Positions 8,883 to 19,574 of a stretch of DNA of 64,000 nucleotides are shown here, in pieces. The stretch is from Phycisphaeraceae bacterium (GTDB lineage: Bacteria > Planctomycetota > Phycisphaerae > Phycisphaerales > Phycisphaeraceae). Made by a program: the position numbers and the translations under genes. Where the stretch lies: assembly GCA_020851735.1 (NCBI GenBank), contig JADZCD010000037.1:87775-151774 (forward strand), in the 5' to 3' direction. Position 1 is the first letter of the stretch; the number at the start of each line of letters is the position of its first letter. The notes under the pieces were generated by a model. The model saw only the letters and a program-made list of their open reading frames with translations. It ran no database searches and was not told where the DNA came from.

Positions 8883-10364
8883 TCAGGATCGCGGGCGCCT
8901 GCCGCGGGCGCGTATTCCCAACAAACCCGCCAGCAGCAGACTCGCGATCGCCGGCTCGGGCACTGCGGCGGGAACCTGCATCAGCCACATTCGCTCGTAA
9001 GCTTCTTGACCGCCAAGACCGTCGGGATCGTACATGCCGCTGCCCGCAATCCAGCCGGCATCGGTGATGGATTGGGCTCGGGTAAGCACCCAGCCGGCGG
9101 CGGGCTCAATCAGTGTATTCAGATCGATCGCCACGTCGTCCAGACCCCACATGGCCGCCACAATACCCAGCAAGTTGCCTTGGCCGTCGTATTGATTCGC
9201 GTAGCCCACAACGATGCCTCCGTTGTTGATGTCCAGGGCGTAGCTCCAGGAATGACCGTTAACGTCGGTGCCCAAATTGCCCAGTTCCGTTATGCCGGTA
9301 CCGGTGGCATTCCAGCGCACCGCCACATTCGTCCAATCGGACGGCCCTTCGCGTTTCTCGGCATAACCAACTGTCGTACCGGCATCGTTAACGGCATAGA
9401 CATCGCTGTTGGTGGCGCCGTTGGCATCCGTGCCCAAGTTGTCCAATTCGACGACAATCGAGCTGCCCGCATCCCAGCGGACGGCGCGGATACCCAAGGA
9501 ATTCCCCAAAGCGTCATACCTGATCGCACGACCTGCAATAGTACCGTCCGCGTTAATCGCTCGGGCCATGGCCCCTGTCTGGCCGTTGGCATCCGTACCC
9601 AAGTTGTCCAGCTCGACGGCGATCGTGCTGCCCGCATCCCAGCGGACGGCCCGGGTACCCAGGGAATTCCCCAAGCCGTCGTACTTATTCGCCCAACCGG
9701 CAGCGGTGCCGCCCGCGTTGATCACCCGCGCGTGGGCAAATGCTTTACCGGTAGCATCCGTGCCCAGACTTCCCAGCTCCGTCACGGCACCCACCGCGTT
9801 CCAACGCACAGCATAGCTGCCTTGGAAGTTGCCGGCCTGGTCGTATTTGCCTGCTATTCCCGCCGCTATACCTGCGGCGTTGACCGCTGAGGCTTCGCTG
9901 TGGGCATAGCCATCCACGTCGGTGCCGAGGATCTGCAGTTCGGTAGCCACCGCACCGTCGGCACTCCAGCGCATGGCCCGGCTGCCGAAGAAAGTTCCCG
10001 CAGCATCGTATTTATCCGCCCAGCCCGCGGTCATGCCGCTGACGTTGGCGGCATTTATCTTCACGTACGTATACCCATCAAGCTTGGTGCCCAATCCGCT
10101 TAATTCCACGGCTGTGCCGAATTGATCCCACCGGACGGCGCGCATGCCAATGATGTTGCCCAAAGCGTCGTACTTAAGCGGATTTCCTGCCGCCACGCCG
10201 TCGCCGACACACACATTGGCCCCGGCTTTATACCCTCCCATGCCCGGTGTATAGGCCGGACTGCCATAGATGATAACGTAAGTCCCTTGGGCGGGTGCAG
10301 CCGACAAAATCAGGGTGGTTAGAACGGCGCAGAAAAAAACCCCGGCAAAGTGATAGCGACGCAT
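8883..10364 (-). CDS. HAF-repeat extracellular protein with PEP-CTERM tail
   Basis: A 493-residue protein. A signal peptide (ends near APAQG) is followed by about seven degenerate repeats of about 45-50 residues with the pattern ELxNLGTDxNG, then AxxINxxGxxVGxAxKYD and RAVRWD, typical of the HAF family of extracellular repeats. The end has the PEP-CTERM layout: VPEP, a hydrophobic helix (IASLLLAGLLGI), then a basic tail (RARGRRPRS). It is probably exported and processed by an exosortase at the cell surface; no exosortase gene is in this window. A closely related protein is encoded at 16658-18367. An AGAGGGAG stretch precedes the ATG. Confidence 0.85.
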   Translation of the reverse strand: MRRYHFAGVFFCAVLTTLILSAAPAQGTYVIIYGSPAYTPGMGGYKAGANVCVGDGVAAGNPLKYDALGNIIGMRAVRWDQFGTAVELSGLGTKLDGYTYVKINAANVSGMTAGWADKYDAAGTFFGSRAMRWSADGAVATELQILGTDVDGYAHSEASAVNAAGIAAGIAGKYDQAGNFQGSYAVRWNAVGAVTELGSLGTDATGKAFAHARVINAGGTAAGWANKYDGLGNSLGTRAVRWDAGSTIAVELDNLGTDANGQTGAMARAINADGTIAGRAIRYDALGNSLGIRAVRWDAGSSIVVELDNLGTDANGATNSDVYAVNDAGTTVGYAEKREGPSDWTNVAVRWNATGTGITELGNLGTDVNGHSWSYALDINNGGIVVGYANQYDGQGNLLGIVAAMWGLDDVAIDLNTLIEPAAGWVLTRAQSITDAGWIAGSGMYDPDGLGGQEAYERMWLMQVPAAVPEPAIASLLLAGLLGIRARGRRPRS

Positions 10365-10520
10365 CTTTCTTTCTCCCTCTCCAAAGATGCCCCCCGATTA
10401 AACCACCGGAATTCACTTCGAAACACCCTGGTGTCAACTATACCGACACAAGCATGAATCACCAAGCTGAATTTTCACGTTTCGTACTCAGCAAATAGTA
10501 AATCCATATCGTTTGTAGAT

Positions 10521-10548
10521 ACAAAAAACACCCGCCGCATGCGGCGGG
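10521..10548 (-). terminator. rho: Intrinsic terminator downstream of rho
   Basis: On the minus strand the palindrome CCCGCCGCATGCGGCGGG is followed by TGTTTTTTG. It lies about 50 nt past the rho stop. Confidence 0.8.
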
Positions 10549-10560
10549 CTATATATGGGG

Positions 10561-10601
10561 ACTTCCGGAGAACACTTCCGGAGGAACTTCCGGGGGGGGG
10601 G
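10561..10601. repeat. Three copies of the ACTTCCGG repeat abutting the rho stop codon
   Basis: ACTTCCGGA, ACTTCCGGA and AACTTCCGGGGGG follow each other, and the last touches the rho stop codon at 10602. The same motif directly follows metK, fabI and tRNA-Arg. Confidence 0.8.
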
Positions 10602-12185
<1,584 letters not shown>

Positions 12186-12332
12186 GAGCTGAAATCCAAA
12201 TTAAAAAGGGGGAAAAAAGAAGTAGAAATCGTCGACTGCCGTCGGCAGCCGGGCAAGCCTGGCTTTTCCGATCCTTCGGAAGAACCTGCACGGTGCGGTC
12301 CGCTTACCGCGCACTATCAACGGTGGGAGGGA

Positions 12333-12995
12333 TCACCTTGCTGCTTGCTTCTGGAGAATATGGGAAAGGACGTGACGGGTATGCGACAGGCACTCGTCCA
12401 CGCCTGTACTGTTGTCAATCACATAATCGGCCAATGCCGCCTTCTTGTCAAGTTGTATTTGGCTTTTTTCGCGACGGGCCAGTTCAGCCTCATCCCAGCC
12501 TCGACTGCTGGTTACCCGGGCAAGCCGGATCGCTCTGGGGGCATCCACAAAGATAATCACATCGCAGGCTGAGTCAAGCCCTTTCTCGAAAAGCAGGGGA
12601 CAATCCTCCACGATGGCGAGCACCTGGGGATCGTTTTGATGCTTGTGGCGCAGCTGTTCCCGGGCCAAAGCGACCTTAGGGTGCAATAACCCTTCGAGGC
12701 GCGCGAGGGCGGCGGCGTCGGCAAAAACGATCCGGGCGACTTCCTGGCGGTTAACCCGCCCTTGCCCGTCTAGGACCGCAGGACCCCACCACCGGACCAG
12801 CTCCTGCCTGACGGGGGCCTTTTCCAGGGCTTGGCGGGCCAGGTCGTCAGCGTTAATGACCGCACAGCCGAGGGTGGCCAACTGGCCGGCCACGAGGGTC
12901 TTGCCGGACCCGATTCCGCCGGTCAGGCCGATAACCGGCTTGCGGGGCGCCGGCGGCGACGCTTTGCGGCTTGGCCCTTGGTTGGTTTGGCCCAT
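12333..12995 (-). CDS. coaE: Dephospho-CoA kinase
   Basis: A 220-residue protein, the usual family length. The Walker A motif (GLTGGIGSGKT) lies near residues 24-34, followed by INADDLARQAL and the LHPKV motif. It phosphorylates the 3'-hydroxyl of dephospho-CoA, the last step of CoA synthesis. It is upstream of rho on the same strand. An N-terminal extension of about 17 Lys/Pro/Ser-rich residues depends on the start chosen. Confidence 0.95.
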   Translation of the reverse strand: MGQTNQGPSRKASPPAPRKPVIGLTGGIGSGKTLVAGQLATLGCAVINADDLARQALEKAPVRQELVRWWGPAVLDGQGRVNRQEVARIVFADAAALARLEGLLHPKVALAREQLRHKHQNDPQVLAIVEDCPLLFEKGLDSACDVIIFVDAPRAIRLARVTSSRGWDEAELARREKSQIQLDKKAALADYVIDNSTGVDECLSHTRHVLSHILQKQAAR

Positions 12996-13072
12996 GGTGG
13001 AATACCTGTACGCAATTTTACGCCTTAGGGTCGAGGTGGGCAGGTTATCAATCGCGCCCCGGTGATGACAAA

Positions 13073-13678
13073 TCAGAACAGCTCCGCGGGTATGCCCCAG
13101 GCGCCGGTGAAGACCAGGTCGCGGGCTTGCTTGCGGAGGCGTGGGCTTTGCTCACGCGAACGCAGATCGGCCGGCAGAGCCGACGCCTCGCCGGCGTAGC
13201 CGATGGCCAGGGCGGCCACGGGGTCCACGTCGTCGGGGATGCTGAAACTCGCCTTGGCTTTGGCGGGATTGAAGCCGCCCATCTGATGCACGTGCAAGCC
13301 CAACTCCGTGGCCTGCACGAGCAGATTGCCCATGGCCAGGCCGGTGTCGTACCAGGCGTGACGATTCGGCTTGCCGTTGCGTTCGAACGTCAGCTTGGCC
13401 AGCGCGTAGCCGAGCACCGGCGCCTGGCGGGCCCAGACTTGATTGGCTTCCACCAGACTGGCCAGCACCAGAGCGTAAGCCTGCGGGTCATGGTCCTTGC
13501 GGGCGATCAGAAATCGCCAGGGCTGTTCGTTGTAAGACGACGGCGCCCAGCGGGAAGCTTCGAACAAGCGGCGAAGCTTTTGGTCCTCCACGGGCTGCGC
13601 GGCGAAGCTCAAGGGGCTCCAGCGCCGGGCCAACAGGTCGTGCACCGGGTAATCCGTGACCGCATTTTTCTCCGTCAT
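13073..13678 (-). CDS. Nitroreductase-family flavoprotein
   Basis: A 201-residue protein from ATG 13678, chosen because an AGGAG site lies upstream; a start at 13714 would add 12 residues. Family features are ARRWSPLSF (FMN-phosphate-binding Arg/Ser region), EASRWAPSSYNEQPWRF and the C-terminal AIGYAGEA. These enzymes reduce nitro compounds, quinones or other acceptors with NAD(P)H and FMN, usually as dimers. Its physiological substrate is unknown. It sits between coaE and a response regulator on the same strand. Confidence 0.9.
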   Translation of the reverse strand: MTEKNAVTDYPVHDLLARRWSPLSFAAQPVEDQKLRRLFEASRWAPSSYNEQPWRFLIARKDHDPQAYALVLASLVEANQVWARQAPVLGYALAKLTFERNGKPNRHAWYDTGLAMGNLLVQATELGLHVHQMGGFNPAKAKASFSIPDDVDPVAALAIGYAGEASALPADLRSREQSPRLRKQARDLVFTGAWGIPAELF

Positions 13679-13735
13679 AGCCAAAAGCTCCTGCGTTTTT
13701 TCGTCCACCCTCATCTTAGCCCCCCTGAGGGGAGC

Positions 13736-15106
13736 TTAGCCCGGAGGGGTCTGCTCTTCCGGATTTTTAGGGAGGCCCAGCTCCTCGAGCTTGCGATACA
13801 GGCTGGACACGCCGATGCCCAGATATTTGGCGGTTTCCGCCTTATCGAAACGGTGGCGGCGCAGGCTGTAGAGCACGTGCTGGCGTTCGAACTGTCGCAA
13901 GGCTTCCTTCAGATCCTCGCCGGTGTCGTCGGGCATGTCGGCGGTGGCAAAGGGCAGGTCCTCCACGCTGATCTGCCGGCCTTCGGCGAAAATCACCGCC
14001 CGCTCGATGACGTTCTCCAGCTCGCGCACGTTGCCGCGCCATTCGTGATTGAGCATCGCCCGCATCGCGCCATTGGTGATGCCCTGCACCTGCTTATTCA
14101 TCTGGGCGGTGTATTTCTGCAGGAAGTGCTGGACCAGAAGGGGAATGTCCTCTTTGCGCTGCCGCAGGGGCGGCAATGTCAGCTTCACCACGTTAAGTCG
14201 ATACAACAAATCTTCGCGGAACTCGCCCTTTTCGGTCATTTTTTCCAGGTCGCGATTGCTGGCGGCGATGATCCGCACCTCAATGCTCCGCGGGCGGGTG
14301 TCGCCCACGGGCACCACCAATTTTTCCTCCAGCACGCGCAACAGGGAGCTTTGCACGCCCACGGGCAAGGTGGAAATTTCATCTAAGAACAGCGTCCCGC
14401 CGTTGGCCGCTTCGAAATAGCCGATCTTGTCGCGGTGGGCCCCGGTGAAGGCGCCGCGCCGATAGCCGAAGAGCTCGGACTCGATGAGGCTGTCGGGAAT
14501 CGCTCCGCAATTCACGGGCACGAACGGCCGCTGGCGGGTCACGCCGTTGTAGTGGATGGCCCGGGCGAACAATTCCTTGCCCGTGCCGGATTCGCCGACC
14601 AACAACACGTTGCTGGTGACCCCGGACATCTTGGTGACCATCTCAAAGAGCTTGAGCATCGACTTGGATCGGCCCACCAGGTTGTGAAACTGGCTTTCGC
14701 CGGCCAATTGTTCGCTGAGCACCCGCTGGACCCGCGTGATCTGCCCGAATTGCAGGGCCCGCTCGATCTTCAGCAGCACGTCGTCGAACTGCACGGGTTT
14801 AAGCAGGTAATCGTGGGCCCCGGCCCGCATGGCCGCGACCGCCATCTCCACCGTGCCGTAGGCGGTGATCATGATCACCGGCGTTTCCGGAGCCGTCTGC
14901 TGCAGGCGGGCCAGCAGGCTCATGCCGTCCATCTCGGGCATGCGCACGTCCGACAACACCAGGTCCACCGGCCGCTGCAGCACGCACTCATAGGCCGCCT
15001 TGCCGTCGCCGGCCTGGAGAACCTCATAGCCCTCCTCGCCGAGAAGTTCCGCCAAGGATTCCCGCAGGACAGTTTCGTCTTCCACGATCAGGATGGTCTT
15101 GCCCAT
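13736..15106 (-). CDS. NtrC-type sigma54-dependent response regulator
   Basis: A 456-residue protein from ATG 15106; upstream frame has no support. A receiver domain (about 1-120, phosphoacceptor Asp in VLSDVRMPEMDG) is followed by an AAA+ domain with Walker A GESGTGKE and the sigma54-contact loop GAFTGA. The C-terminal Fis-type helix-turn-helix (DKAETAKYLGIGVSSLYRKL) binds DNA. All residues expected for phosphorylation-dependent activation of sigma54 promoters are present. The partner histidine kinase is not adjacent. It is divergent from the radical SAM gene. Confidence 0.93.
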   Translation of the reverse strand: MGKTILIVEDETVLRESLAELLGEEGYEVLQAGDGKAAYECVLQRPVDLVLSDVRMPEMDGMSLLARLQQTAPETPVIMITAYGTVEMAVAAMRAGAHDYLLKPVQFDDVLLKIERALQFGQITRVQRVLSEQLAGESQFHNLVGRSKSMLKLFEMVTKMSGVTSNVLLVGESGTGKELFARAIHYNGVTRQRPFVPVNCGAIPDSLIESELFGYRRGAFTGAHRDKIGYFEAANGGTLFLDEISTLPVGVQSSLLRVLEEKLVVPVGDTRPRSIEVRIIAASNRDLEKMTEKGEFREDLLYRLNVVKLTLPPLRQRKEDIPLLVQHFLQKYTAQMNKQVQGITNGAMRAMLNHEWRGNVRELENVIERAVIFAEGRQISVEDLPFATADMPDDTGEDLKEALRQFERQHVLYSLRRHRFDKAETAKYLGIGVSSLYRKLEELGLPKNPEEQTPPG

Positions 15107-15351
15107 GTGCCCTTGGCCCCTTTGATGCCCTTGCCGCCAAATGAAATAGCCCGCCCCACTATAACCCCGGCCCCCGAAAAATACCCCCGCCGACCTCCGC
15201 GGATAAGCCCCCTGGGCCCATGCCCCGGCGGGTCCTGTTTTTTGGGCGGGCATCGCCGCATTTGCCGACTTGGCGCTCCCCCCGCCGACCCGCCGGCCTG
15301 CTATCATCTTTCGCAGTCTTAACGCAGGCTCCTGCGCGGGAAACATCGCCC

Positions 15352-16590
15352 ATGATTGACATCAGCGTACTCTATGCCGGGCTGGAAACTCCCAGCACCC
15401 CCCACCGCTACGGGCGCAAGATCACCCAGATCGATCCGCCGGCCCATCAGCGCATGGCGGTGGCCAAATCGGCGGCTGAGCGTCGGCCTATCGTGGTCTG
15501 GAACCTCACCCGCACGTGCAACTTGAAGTGCGTCCACTGCTACACCGACTCGCAAGCGCTCAAATATCCCAACGAACTGACCACCGCCCAATGCCAGACC
15601 GTGCTGGACGACCTGGCCGATTTCAAGGTGCCGGCCGTGCTCTTCTCCGGCGGGGAGCCGCTGGTGCGCCCGGATCTGTTTGAGCTGGCCGCCTACGCCC
15701 GCGCTAAGAATCTGCACGTGGTGCTCTCGACCAACGGCACGCTGATCGACCGCCCCACCGCCCAAAAACTGCTGGAACACCAGTTCGCCTACGTCGGCAT
15801 CAGCCTGGACAGCGCCACCCCGGAAGTTCACGACTCGTTTCGCGGCATGGAAGGCGCTTTTGCCCGCACCATGCAGGGCTTTCGCCATTGCGTGCAGGTG
15901 GGCCAGAAGGTCGGGCTGCGCCTGACACTCACCGGCCAGACCTGCGATGACCTGGACAAACTGTTCGACTTTATCGAAAACGAAGGCATCAACCGGGCGT
16001 GCTTCTATCACCTCTGCCCCTCGGGGCGCGGCAAGGATCTATTGGCCCTGGAACCCGCGCGAGCGCGGGCAGCCATGGACGTGATCTTTAAGCGCACGCT
16101 GGATTTCTACCAGCGCGGCAAGCGCATTGAGATTCTCACCGTCGACAATCAATGCGACGGGCCCTATCTCTACCTGACCATGCTCAAGCACAACCACCCC
16201 CGCGCCCGTCAGGTGCTGGACATGCTGCTCTGGAACGGCGGGGCGCGCTATTCCAGCGGCGTGGGCATTGCCAACATCGACTTCTACGGGCACGTGCACG
16301 CGGACCAGTTTTCCATGTTCCGGTCGTTCGGCAGCATCAAAGAGCGCAAATTTTCGGAGATCTGGCAGGACACGTCCGACCCGATCATGGCGGGCTTAAA
16401 GGATCGCCTGACTCTGCTCCAGGGCCGCTGCGGCACGTGCCGGTTCAAGGCTGTCTGCGGCGGGGCGCTGCGGGCCCGGGCGGAAGTGATCACCGGCAAT
16501 CCCTGGGCGGCCGACCCGGGCTGCTACCTGACCGATGAGGAAATCACCGGCGAACCGATTGAAAAGTCCGCCGTCGGCGCGACGGCCTAG
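15352..16590 (+). CDS. Radical SAM enzyme of the heme-biosynthesis AhbC/AhbD/NirJ type
   Basis: A 412-residue protein from ATG 15352. The CxxxCxxC cluster motif (CNLKCVHC) lies near residues 56-63, with FSGGEPL after it. The C-terminal SPASM-like region has CGTCRFKAVCGG and GNPWAADPGCYLTDEEI, and an internal GHVHADQF. This combination is characteristic of NirJ and of AhbC/AhbD, which modify siroheme-derived intermediates on the way to heme d1 or heme b. I cannot separate the three members by eye. The nearby nrfHA genes encode nine c-type hemes in total, which fits a heme-supply role but does not prove it. Confidence 0.8.
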   Translation: MIDISVLYAGLETPSTPHRYGRKITQIDPPAHQRMAVAKSAAERRPIVVWNLTRTCNLKCVHCYTDSQALKYPNELTTAQCQTVLDDLADFKVPAVLFSGGEPLVRPDLFELAAYARAKNLHVVLSTNGTLIDRPTAQKLLEHQFAYVGISLDSATPEVHDSFRGMEGAFARTMQGFRHCVQVGQKVGLRLTLTGQTCDDLDKLFDFIENEGINRACFYHLCPSGRGKDLLALEPARARAAMDVIFKRTLDFYQRGKRIEILTVDNQCDGPYLYLTMLKHNHPRARQVLDMLLWNGGARYSSGVGIANIDFYGHVHADQFSMFRSFGSIKERKFSEIWQDTSDPIMAGLKDRLTLLQGRCGTCRFKAVCGGALRARAEVITGNPWAADPGCYLTDEEITGEPIEKSAVGATA

Positions 16591-16657
16591 CCGTAAATTT
16601 AATCCGCGATTTATGTGTTCAGCCGCCCTGCGTCTAACGGCCGCGATGCCCGCGTTT

Positions 16658-18367
16658 TCAGCGGGACCGCCGCCCGAAAATCGCCAGCGACAAAATCAAC
16701 CAGGCCGCGGTGGCCGGCTCGGGGACCATGGTGCTTGCCCCGCCAATCACCGCCAGGCTGCCGCCTTGTCCGCTGCCGCCGGTGAGCAAGTCTTTGAAGG
16801 GGTTGATGTCCGACAGCGTAATCACGCCGTCGCTGTTGGGGTCCACGTCCGCCAGCACCACGTCGGGGAACTGGGCCTGCCAGGCGTCAATGTCGGTCAG
16901 CGCCAGTTTGAAGGGATTGATGTCCGACAGCGTCACCACGCCGTCGCCGTTGAAGTCACCCTTGACGGGCTGATAGTAATGCAGCAACCAGAGCCGCCCG
17001 TATGCGCTCTGCCCGCCGGCGCCGTCGGGATCGTATTGGCCTAGGCCGGTGATCCAGCCCGAATCGCTGACGGCGTGGGCTTCGGTGAGCATCCAGCCGG
17101 AAGAGGGGTCGATGAGCGTATTGAGATCAAGCGCCAGGCCGTTGAGTCCCCAGACCGTAGCCACCTGGCCCAGATCGTTGCCCAGAATGTCGTATTTCTC
17201 CGACCAGCCCACCGCTAGGCCCAGGCTGTTGAGCGCGGACGCCTGACCGCTGGTGGCTCCGTCAACGTCCAGGCCGAGGTTGCCCAACTCGGTGGCGGTG
17301 GTGCCCGCGGCGTCCCAGCGGACAGCCCGGGAACCCAGGCTGTGGCCCAGGGCGTCGTACTTATTGGCCCAGCCCACGGCCGTGCCCGCGTCGTTGATAG
17401 CCAGGGCGCTGCTCCAGGTGCTGGTGCCGGCGTCGGTGCCCAACACGCCCAGTTCCGTGGCCACGGTGCCCGCGGCGTTCCAGCGCACGGCACGCGAGCC
17501 TTTGTTGATGCCCCCGCTGTATTTGTACACCCAGCCCACCGCGGTGCCGCTGGTGTTCAAGGCCAGGGCGTTGCCGTCGGTATAGCCGTTGGTGGCTGTG
17601 CCCAGCACATCCAGTTCCGTCGCCAGGGTGCTTAAGGCGTCCCAGCGCACGGGGCGGGACCCTCGGTCCAGGCCCGCTTCGTTGTATTTTTGCGCCCGGC
17701 CGACGATGGTGCCGCCGGCGTTGATGGCGGAGGTGGTGCTGATGGTGTAGCCGTTGGCATCCGTGCCTAAGCTGTCTAACTCCGTCACCGCCGTCCCACC
17801 GGCATCCCAGCGCACGGCACGAGGACCTTTATAGCCATTTAGACCGTCGTATTTATCCGCGGTGCCGGCCGTGGTGCCGGCGGCGTTGATGGCTGCGGCG
17901 CTGCTGTTGGTCACGCCGGTCAGGCTGGTGCCCAAGTTGTCCAGTTCCGTAGCCGCGGTGCCGGAGGCGTCCCAGCGGACAGCCCGCCGGCCCAGGTCGG
18001 CGCCTAAGCCGTCGTACTTGTAGGCTTCGCCCACCGCGGTGCCGTCGGCATTGATCGCCGAGGCACTGGTGTTGGTGTAGCCGTTAAGATCCGTGCCGAG
18101 CAAGCCCAGCTCGGTCACGCTGCCAACTGAGTGCCAGCGCACGGCGCGATTGCCCAGGATCGTGCCCGCGGCGTTGTACTTGCGGGTGGTGCCCACCGCG
18201 GTGCTGGCGGTGATAAACGAAACCCAACCGCCGCGATACCCTTCCACGCCGGGGGTATACGTCGGCCCACCGTAAATCGTGATCAAAGCGGCTTGGACCG
18301 GCATCGCCAGGAGCAGGAACGCAAGCGTTACCGCACACACGACGCGGCCTAAAGCGTTTTGGCTCAT
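16658..18367 (-). CDS. HAF-repeat extracellular protein with dockerin-like repeats and PEP-CTERM tail
   Basis: A 569-residue protein. A signal peptide is followed by about eight HAF-type repeats (ELDNLGT, AxAINAAGTTxGTADKYD, RAVRWDA). Two Ca-binding dockerin-like repeats follow (FNGDGVVTLSDINPF and PNSDGVITLSDINPF, residues about 475-535). VPEPATAAWLILSLAIFGRRSR-type PEP-CTERM ends the chain. It is a paralogue of the protein at 8883-10364, with the dockerin-like module added. Expected location is the cell surface after exosortase processing. The dockerin-like pair is shared with the LEPR-XLL protein at 50259. Confidence 0.87.
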   Translation of the reverse strand: MSQNALGRVVCAVTLAFLLLAMPVQAALITIYGGPTYTPGVEGYRGGWVSFITASTAVGTTRKYNAAGTILGNRAVRWHSVGSVTELGLLGTDLNGYTNTSASAINADGTAVGEAYKYDGLGADLGRRAVRWDASGTAATELDNLGTSLTGVTNSSAAAINAAGTTAGTADKYDGLNGYKGPRAVRWDAGGTAVTELDSLGTDANGYTISTTSAINAGGTIVGRAQKYNEAGLDRGSRPVRWDALSTLATELDVLGTATNGYTDGNALALNTSGTAVGWVYKYSGGINKGSRAVRWNAAGTVATELGVLGTDAGTSTWSSALAINDAGTAVGWANKYDALGHSLGSRAVRWDAAGTTATELGNLGLDVDGATSGQASALNSLGLAVGWSEKYDILGNDLGQVATVWGLNGLALDLNTLIDPSSGWMLTEAHAVSDSGWITGLGQYDPDGAGGQSAYGRLWLLHYYQPVKGDFNGDGVVTLSDINPFKLALTDIDAWQAQFPDVVLADVDPNSDGVITLSDINPFKDLLTGGSGQGGSLAVIGGASTMVPEPATAAWLILSLAIFGRRSR

Positions 18368-18944
18368 ATTTTTTTCTTTCGGTGGTCAAGTCCGACACCC
18401 CTCCCACACCGATCACGGCACACAGCCGCGATGCCATGGCGCGGATCTAAATCGGACTTAATTTAAGTGTAGCCCCGGATATCGACACTAGTCCAACACG
18501 ATCAGGATAATTCGCACAACTTCAATGCTCCATGCCAGCTAGGGAAGATGGGGCAGGGCGCCGCAGGGGTGTACTTGCGGTGCGCCAGCGGCCGCCAAAG
18601 CAACGGATTCTTGCGTCTTTTTTCTTCTGTTTGCACGGCTGCACAGCGGAACTTTACGTCTTGTCAGCGTGTTTTCGCTGCCTGGGACTACCGGGCCGGG
18701 CGGGTCGGATGATTAAAGAAAAATTCGGCACGACCGGAAATCTGCCGACGGAGGTAGGCAGGCGCCGATCGCCGTGGGGCGTGAAAGCAACCTTTTCCAC
18801 ATGCTAAAAAATACGCATATTGAACAAGCTTATGAAATCTGATACATTTTTCGCGCGGCCATGGGGTTTCATATTCCGCCCCTGTTCCTGGGGCTGAGTT
18901 TACATCGGTACCGCTCCCAGGGTGCCCACGTTCAGGGAGCTGGA
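18368..18944. other. Intergenic region before nrfH
   Basis: No gene, terminator or riboswitch could be supported. An AT-rich patch at 18806-18855 (ending in GATACATTT) is where a promoter for nrfHA would be expected, but no good -35/-10 pair or FNR-type palindrome is visible. Confidence 0.4.
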
Positions 18945-19574
18945 ATGCTAAGACGCCCGCAAGGAGTGATCGCAGCGCTCTGGAACTTGCGCTTTATCTC
19001 CGCGCGCTGGCGCACGCCTTGTCTGGCTGCGCTGGGCATGCTCGTGGGCAGCGGCCTGTTTGTCGCCCACATCTCCCGGGCGGCGTCGTATCTGAACGAC
19101 GACCCGGAAACCTGCGTCAACTGCCACGTGATGTTCCCCCAATACTCCACCTGGCAGCACGGGTCGCACGCCAACGTGGCTAACTGCAACGACTGCCACG
19201 TGCCGCACGACAATTTCCTTAACCACTACAGCTTCAAAGCCCGCGACGGCATGTGGCACTCGACGGTCTTCACCATGCGCTGGGAACCGCAGGTTATTCG
19301 CCTCTCTAAAGGCGCCATTCCGGTGGTGGAGGACAACTGCCGGCGCTGCCACACCCAGGTCATCGAAAACGTCGCCCTGACGGCCCATCAGTCCTCCGAC
19401 CAGCGCTGCTGGGACTGCCACCGCGACGTGCCGCACGGCACGGTGCGCAGCCTCTCGGCCACCCCGACGGTGATGCGCCCCGCGCTGCCGGCCCTGGGGC
19501 AGTTTGATTCCCAAATTCGCATCGACGGCCGGCCCGCCCGGTCGGATGATAAGGAGCCTTCGCATGTCCCCTGA
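18945..19574 (+). CDS. nrfH: Cytochrome c nitrite reductase membrane subunit NrfH
   Basis: A 209-residue protein. ATG 18945 follows an AGGGAGC ribosome site. One N-terminal membrane helix (about 24-45) anchors a periplasmic domain with four CxxCH heme sites (CVNCH near 57, CNDCH near 81, CRRCH near 132, CWDCH near 156). NrfH belongs to the NapC/NirT family; it oxidises menaquinol and passes electrons to NrfA. The stop codon overlaps the start of nrfA by 11 nt, so the two are translationally coupled. Confidence 0.94.
   Translation: MLRRPQGVIAALWNLRFISARWRTPCLAALGMLVGSGLFVAHISRAASYLNDDPETCVNCHVMFPQYSTWQHGSHANVANCNDCHVPHDNFLNHYSFKARDGMWHSTVFTMRWEPQVIRLSKGAIPVVEDNCRRCHTQVIENVALTAHQSSDQRCWDCHRDVPHGTVRSLSATPTVMRPALPALGQFDSQIRIDGRPARSDDKEPSHVP

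Noticed and set aside
12971..14386. 471-codon plus-strand frame antisense to the nitroreductase and response regulator
   Set aside because: It is the shadow of well-supported minus-strand genes in GC-rich DNA and has no recognisable domain.
18861..18944. N-terminal extension of NrfH
   Set aside because: ATG 18945 has a good ribosome site and gives the normal NapC/NirT-type N-terminus.
18368..18944. c-di-GMP or cobalamin riboswitch before nrfH
   Set aside because: Some GC-rich pairings exist, but no conserved core motif of either class is present.
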